This document shows positions 59,906-64,000 of a DNA stretch of 64,000 nt, one piece after another. Source of the stretch: Macrotis lagotis (Eukaryota; Chordata; Mammalia; Peramelemorphia; Peramelidae). Under the pieces are notes generated by a model, which saw only the letters and a program-made list of their open reading frames with translations, was not told the origin of the DNA and made no database searches. Both the position numbers and the translations under genes were made by a program. How positions within the stretch are numbered: position 1 is the first letter of the stretch; each line of letters starts with the position of its first letter. The stretch lies in contig NC_133664.1 in assembly GCF_037893015.1 (NCBI RefSeq), positions 122,993,887 through 123,057,886 on the forward strand, given 5' to 3'.

Positions 59906-60750
59906 TAATGACATTTTTCCAGTTGATGCATGTTAATTTTACTATACTGGGTCTTTTAACATTAGGTAGTGCCATTAACAATAGTATAAGTGACATTTTA
60001 AGGAATGGCTAGAGATTTTTTAAAAGCATTTATTAATGTCAATGCTGGGGTATTTTTAATGCAGTTTCAAACATTTATATGATTTCTTCTATAAGAAATA
60101 TAAGTTCTATGAAAAGTATAACAAAGTATATGCCATTGATATCTTTGAAAATGTTTTTGATATACCTTATAAATGCTTATTTATCTAGAATTTGACATAT
60201 ATTTTAAGACCCAAGATGCAGTATGTCAGGTCAGTTGTAGTTTTCTCCTATATCATTTGTATTAAATAGGTCAGTATTATTTTGCATTTTTATATTGAGG
60301 GAGCTTGAGTTCACAGAATAGTTCAGGGTTTCAAATCATAGTTATTTATCAATTTGTTCTGAGAACATAGACTCATTAAGGGGGTGGGGAAGGGCTAACT
60401 TTTGCTACACTAATTTATTCTTATGTAAAAAAAAATAACAAGCACCTGAGATCTGTGACCTATTTGGTTCTACCCTTTTGATACAGCATTTGAATGATGG
60501 ATTTTCTAATATCTCCACAACCTGTTGGCACATCCTGGCAAGTAAATAATAACCAGGACAGAAGCTTTTTATTTTTCATAGCCATCCATAAAACTGAATG
60601 AAGAGCATAGTTTTGCTTAGGACTTAAGATTCTCATGATAGTGTGCCTGTATTTGGTTTTGATTTCATGCAGTACTTAATGATAATTTATCATCATTTCT
60701 TACCTAGTTTTGAGGTATGCATTTAAATTTCATTTTTCTTTCTTCCCCAG

Positions 60751-60894
60751 GAACTAAGCAACTAAAACACATTTTATTAAGAGATGTGGACACAATTTTT
60801 GAGTGTAAATTATGTCGCAGTCTCTTCAGAGGATTACCAAATTTAATTACTCATAAAAAATTCTACTGCCCTCCAAGTCTCCAGATGGATGACA
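60751..60894 (+). CDS. ZNF800: ZNF800 exon 4, first zinc finger
   Basis: The acceptor CTTTCTTCCCCAG ends at 60750 and the donor GACA|GTAAGT begins at 60895. The exon is 144 bp and keeps the same phase (codon split after base 1). It encodes Gly53 to Asp100: [17 protein letters not shown], then a finger CKLC-x12-H-x4-C with ligands Cys71, Cys74, His87 and Cys92, then PPSLQMDD. The last ligand is Cys, so this is a C2HC variant finger. The split codon at the donor fits the Asn that follows DD in mammalian ZNF800. The remaining exons, including most fingers, lie beyond 64000, so the gene is partial here through the window edge, not through damage. Confidence 0.95.
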
Positions 60895-61164
60895 GTAAGT
60901 TTCTTTCACTAAAATCTTCATTTATGCATTTTAGAATTGTTCTTTCCTTGAAATTTTGTGTATTAAAACATTAGCTTGAAATTACAAATAATTTAAGTAA
61001 CCATAAATGTATAAAATAAAATTTCCCTCTCAGTTTATTTTTTTCCAATTATCAAGTCAGTCCTTTTCAATTAGTAGTTTCTACTTGATTTTCCCCCCAA
61101 ATAACATTGTGTGGAAGTTTCCACTGGTACATGTCAGCAGCTTATCTGTAATTCAGACTTTTCA

Positions 61165-61290
61165 TTGTTGCCTTTGGGTCTTAAAGGGTTAAATGATTTA
61201 CATAGCTAGTCTGTATTAGAAATAGGACTCCAAACCAGGTCTTCTAGATTCTAATTCTGTATCTTTCCTTAAACCACATTGTTACTTGTA
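61165..61290 (-). mobile_element. MIR SINE fragment
   Basis: AGGACTCCAAACCAGGTCTT and GTATCTTTCCTTAAACCACA, antisense. Confidence 0.6.
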
Positions 61291-62189
61291 TATTCTGGAG
61301 TTTGGTTTCAGGAATTAACTCTTTTCTTTTTTTTTTTTAATGCTACTTTAAAAATGACTTGTTTTATTTTCTCTTTTCACTCATCTTCTATATACAATGA
61401 TCCACCTATAATTCCTTTAGAAGAGGAAGAGAAAATAATAGTAGCTAAGTGATGAATGAATTCAGTCAAGGAAAGGAAAAAGGAGTTAGTGGTTCTAGGA
61501 GAGAACTTGCCACTTAAGATGTATTCTTTGCTTAGATATTTGTTTTCTTCCTTTTGTATTTCTTTTATTTTTATTTTATTTGATAGGGATGGTAAGTGAT
61601 ATATGTACCTTGACCTTGAAGCAGTTAATTTTTTATATATCCTTCTATTTTAAATTTGCTATCTTTGCTTGTAGTTGCACTTGCCAAATGATGGATAATA
61701 TAATAGCAAAAAACAGTCACTTTTAAGTGATTAGCTTTTTAATTGACTTAAATCTATGAATTTCTCAGGGCTGAATTAATGCCTGTCGTGGTTTTCATTT
61801 GTGCTTTAAAGAATTCATCTAAGTTCTTTGAAATGTTTTATTGAGTTTTTGTTATCTGAGAAAGTAATTTTCATTATTTAATTCTGGAATTTATTACTTT
61901 GAGAATTTTTAATGTATTGAACTTTTAGAAAGGTTTTGGATAAAAAAATTACCACTTTAAAGTATTAATTACGTTACTGAATTATTTTTTAACTTGTATT
62001 TTGTTAGTGAAACAAAAATATAAATATATTTAATATATCCTCAAAACTTTAGCTTCTCACTTTCTTATTCTATCTACTCTTTTTCCATGACTTATATTGT
62101 TCTACTCCAGCTGTACACAGAGATTGTCTTATTTAACTTAAAATATTCCACTTACATGTCATGAGCTTCAAAATTATTTTATCTGATCA

Positions 62190-62970
62190 TAATATTTTAT
62201 TTGTTTTTCCACACATCTTTCTTTATCCTCATTGGAATTTCCAATCCCTTGAAGCTCTAAATAGTTTCTTAGTCCATCACTCCTGAAATGACTATATATC
62301 TTCCTCCTTTCCCAGTACTGACCCTTTGATAAACCAAGTTAACTCATATTAACTTCTTCTCTTTAATCACTTGTCCTTTTGTCCTGTCACTAATCACATC
62401 TTGTCAGAATTCAACCCTGGATTATTTCCACCATTTGCCTTCTTCATTCCTATTCATGTGCTTAACAGATTGGAGGAAATACCAGTAGGGTCCATTGCAA
62501 AGTTATATTTTCTAATGTGAACTGGGCATTCACTACAGTAAGACAGTACTTCTCTTTAATTGGTTGTTCCCAGTCTTTTTGTCTTTCCTTAAGCATTCCC
62601 TGGTATCCCTCCCTCCACTGCCTTAGCTGAGAATTCACCTATATTTCACTGAAAAAAAAGTTAAGCTCTCTCCTCAACATAATTCATCACTGTCTCATTT
62701 AGCCTCTGATAGAGTGGCCATTCTTCCTACCAAGACTTATCCTTCCATGTGTATCCTTGATCCTATCCCCTCTTGTTCCACTTCTCTAGAAGATAGATTT
62801 CTACTCCCATGGGTTTCTACTGTATTTACATAATTATTTACATGTTATCTCTTTCATTAGAATATCAACTACCTGATCAATGGGAATATCTTTGCCTTTC
62901 TCAGTGCTTAGCATAGTGGCTTACATGGAACAGGTACTTAATAATTGTTAGTTGATTGATTCATTTTATC
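62190..62970 (+). mobile_element. L2 LINE, 3' part
   Basis: TTTGATAAACCAAGTTAACT matches 49840-49870. It ends TCAGTGCTTAGCATAGTGGC, AACAGGTACTTAATAATTGT, TAGTTGATTGATTC, the L2 terminus. Confidence 0.75.
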
Positions 62971-63019
62971 CTGGTTTAAAGTATACTATAGGCCATAGAG
63001 AAAAACAAATTCAGTGAAC

Positions 63020-63410
63020 AGTAAGTTCAAAGCTCTCTTTATAAATTTGAAGACTTCTCATTCTTTTTATCAATAAATTTATAGTCTATTTAGGGATAGA
63101 AGACAAGTAATCATAATGTAAGTTAGAATGCAATAAATGGATAGAAAGTTTAATATTAAAACTAAAGAAGGAAATACTATTTTCAACTGGAAAGGTTAGG
63201 AAAGATCTCATGGAAGAGGTGGCAACCAAATTGAAATTTCTTAGACAGAATTTCAACAGTTGAATGTTAGGGAGGATGGATCCTTTTCAGACTAGGGGGA
63301 TGATGGAAACAAAGGAAGGAAAAAATATAGAGTGAGACAAATTAGGGATATATTGAATAGCCTAGGTCAGCTGGAGAGTAGAATATGTGAAGGGGGAATT
63401 TTTTTATTCT
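63020..63410 (+). repeat. Old unclassified interspersed repeat
   Basis: TCATGGAAGAGGTGGCAACC and a body parallel to 52640-52830, in the same orientation. Confidence 0.5.
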
Positions 63411-63772
63411 GGAAACCTCTCTGGCTTTGTTTGAGCTATGTCTACTTATTTTTTTTAATTCCCAAGTTATTATTTTAAATACAACCAAAGTAAATTAATT
63501 ACCTTTTTAATTAAAGGACACAATGCTGAGTTAGTATTTGGATTTTTTCATTTATTTTTATTATTGGTGAAATAATATATATAGGCTAGATGAGAGTAAT
63601 ATTAATGACGAATCTATGTAGTTAAGTGTGTGCTTATTTTCAGTACTCATCCCAAAAGAAGGAATATTACTTGTAATTAAGCATCTTACCTAATATGCAA
63701 GTACAGGTATTAGAGAAGGAAATAATAGCTACAATAGTAGAAATTTGGTTTTCCAAATTTATTTTTTATTTT

Positions 63773-64000
63773 GGGGCAACTTGATGTCACAGTGACTAGA
63801 GCATTGGACCCAGAATCTTGAAGGTTTGAATTCAAATCTAGTGTTTTGCACTTACTAGTTGTGTGACTTTGGGTAAGTCACTAAGTGTTTGCCTTAGTTT
63901 CCTCAGCTGTAAAATGGGGATAATGTACTGACTTCCCAGGGTTATTGTGGGGGTCAAATGAGATAATAATTGTGAAGCATTTAGCACAGTGCTTGGACCA
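63773..64000 (+). mobile_element. MIR/CORE-type SINE, cut by window end
   Basis: GGGGCAACTTGATGTCACAG head, GGGTAAGTCACTAAGTGTTT, CTCAGCTGTAAAATGGGGAT, GAAGCATTTAGCACAGTGCT. The end lies outside the window. Confidence 0.82.

Larger units (their letters stand above)
45729..60750 (+). other. ZNF800: ZNF800 intron 3
   Basis: A 15,022-bp intron bounded by GTATGAG and TTCCCCAG, in the same phase as intron 2. It holds a long L2 copy, old repeats, hAT fragments, one SINE and microsatellites, listed separately. No additional exon is evident. The stretches 46450-47360, 48460-49600, 53445-54180, 54370-55285, 56060-56980, 57200-58235, 58480-59430 and 59910-60740 show nothing I can name. Confidence 0.85.
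60895..64000 (+). other. ZNF800: ZNF800 intron 4, left part
   Basis: The intron begins at the GTAAGT donor and runs past the window edge. 60900-61160 and 61300-62180 show nothing recognisable. The remainder is MIR, L2, another old repeat and a SINE, listed separately. A short run after the donor stays open in frame to about 60974 but has no zinc-finger residues and is simply read-through into intron. Confidence 0.8.

Noticed and set aside
1-64000. Retroviral or other capsid- or envelope-bearing element, CRISPR array, or toxin-type gene cluster
   Set aside because: I saw no gag, pol or env-like frames with paired long terminal repeats, no regularly spaced direct repeats beyond microsatellites, and no clustered small genes. 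Some unassigned stretches could still hide solo terminal repeats that only a library search would show.

Overview
The window looks like marsupial genomic DNA, probably from the Australian (australidelphian) radiation. It is AT-rich and repeat-laden. Many near-identical copies of a roughly 150-bp tRNA-headed SINE (WSINE1-like; sense copies begin near GGGGCAGCTAGGTGGCACAG and end in TTGCCTTGCAAAAA) sit among marsupial-type L1 3' ends, RTE/BovB-tailed SINEs, and old L2, L3/CR1, MIR and hAT copies. The species call rests on my recollection of these families, not on a database comparison.

One protein-coding gene is present: the 5' part of ZNF800, a C2H2-type zinc-finger transcription factor gene, on the + strand. 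A CpG island at about 38.5-39.85 kb holds its promoter and a probable non-coding first exon (donor at 39232). The start-codon exon follows (39547-39665), then exon 3 (45633-45728) and exon 4 (60751-60894). Splice sites and reading phase agree at every junction and give residues 1-100 of the protein (MPLRDKCCQTDHHHHGCC... to ...PPSLQMDD). The large exon encoding most of the zinc fingers must lie to the right of the window. The intron between exons 2 and 3 is 5,967 bp and the next is 15,022 bp.

Layout: 1-38.4 kb is upstream intergenic DNA with no gene I can support, about half of it recognisable retroelements. It includes four minus-strand L1 3' segments (1-1463, 15.07-15.2, 17.4-19.1 and 32.2-34.6 kb), an L1 3' end nested inside an older SINE (19.4-19.9 kb), and a decayed RTE LINE with reverse-transcriptase-like ORF remains, itself split by a SINE (24.35-25.49 kb). 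38.5-39.85 kb is the ZNF800 CpG island. 39.67-64 kb is ZNF800 intronic DNA with three exons and further SINE, L2, MIR and hAT insertions.

I found no RNA gene other than SINE-derived sequence, no CRISPR array, no recognisable retroviral genes and no sign of an undescribed multi-gene system. The points worth a second look are the extended start of ZNF800, a guanine-run cluster just inside its first intron, and several well-dated nested insertions.
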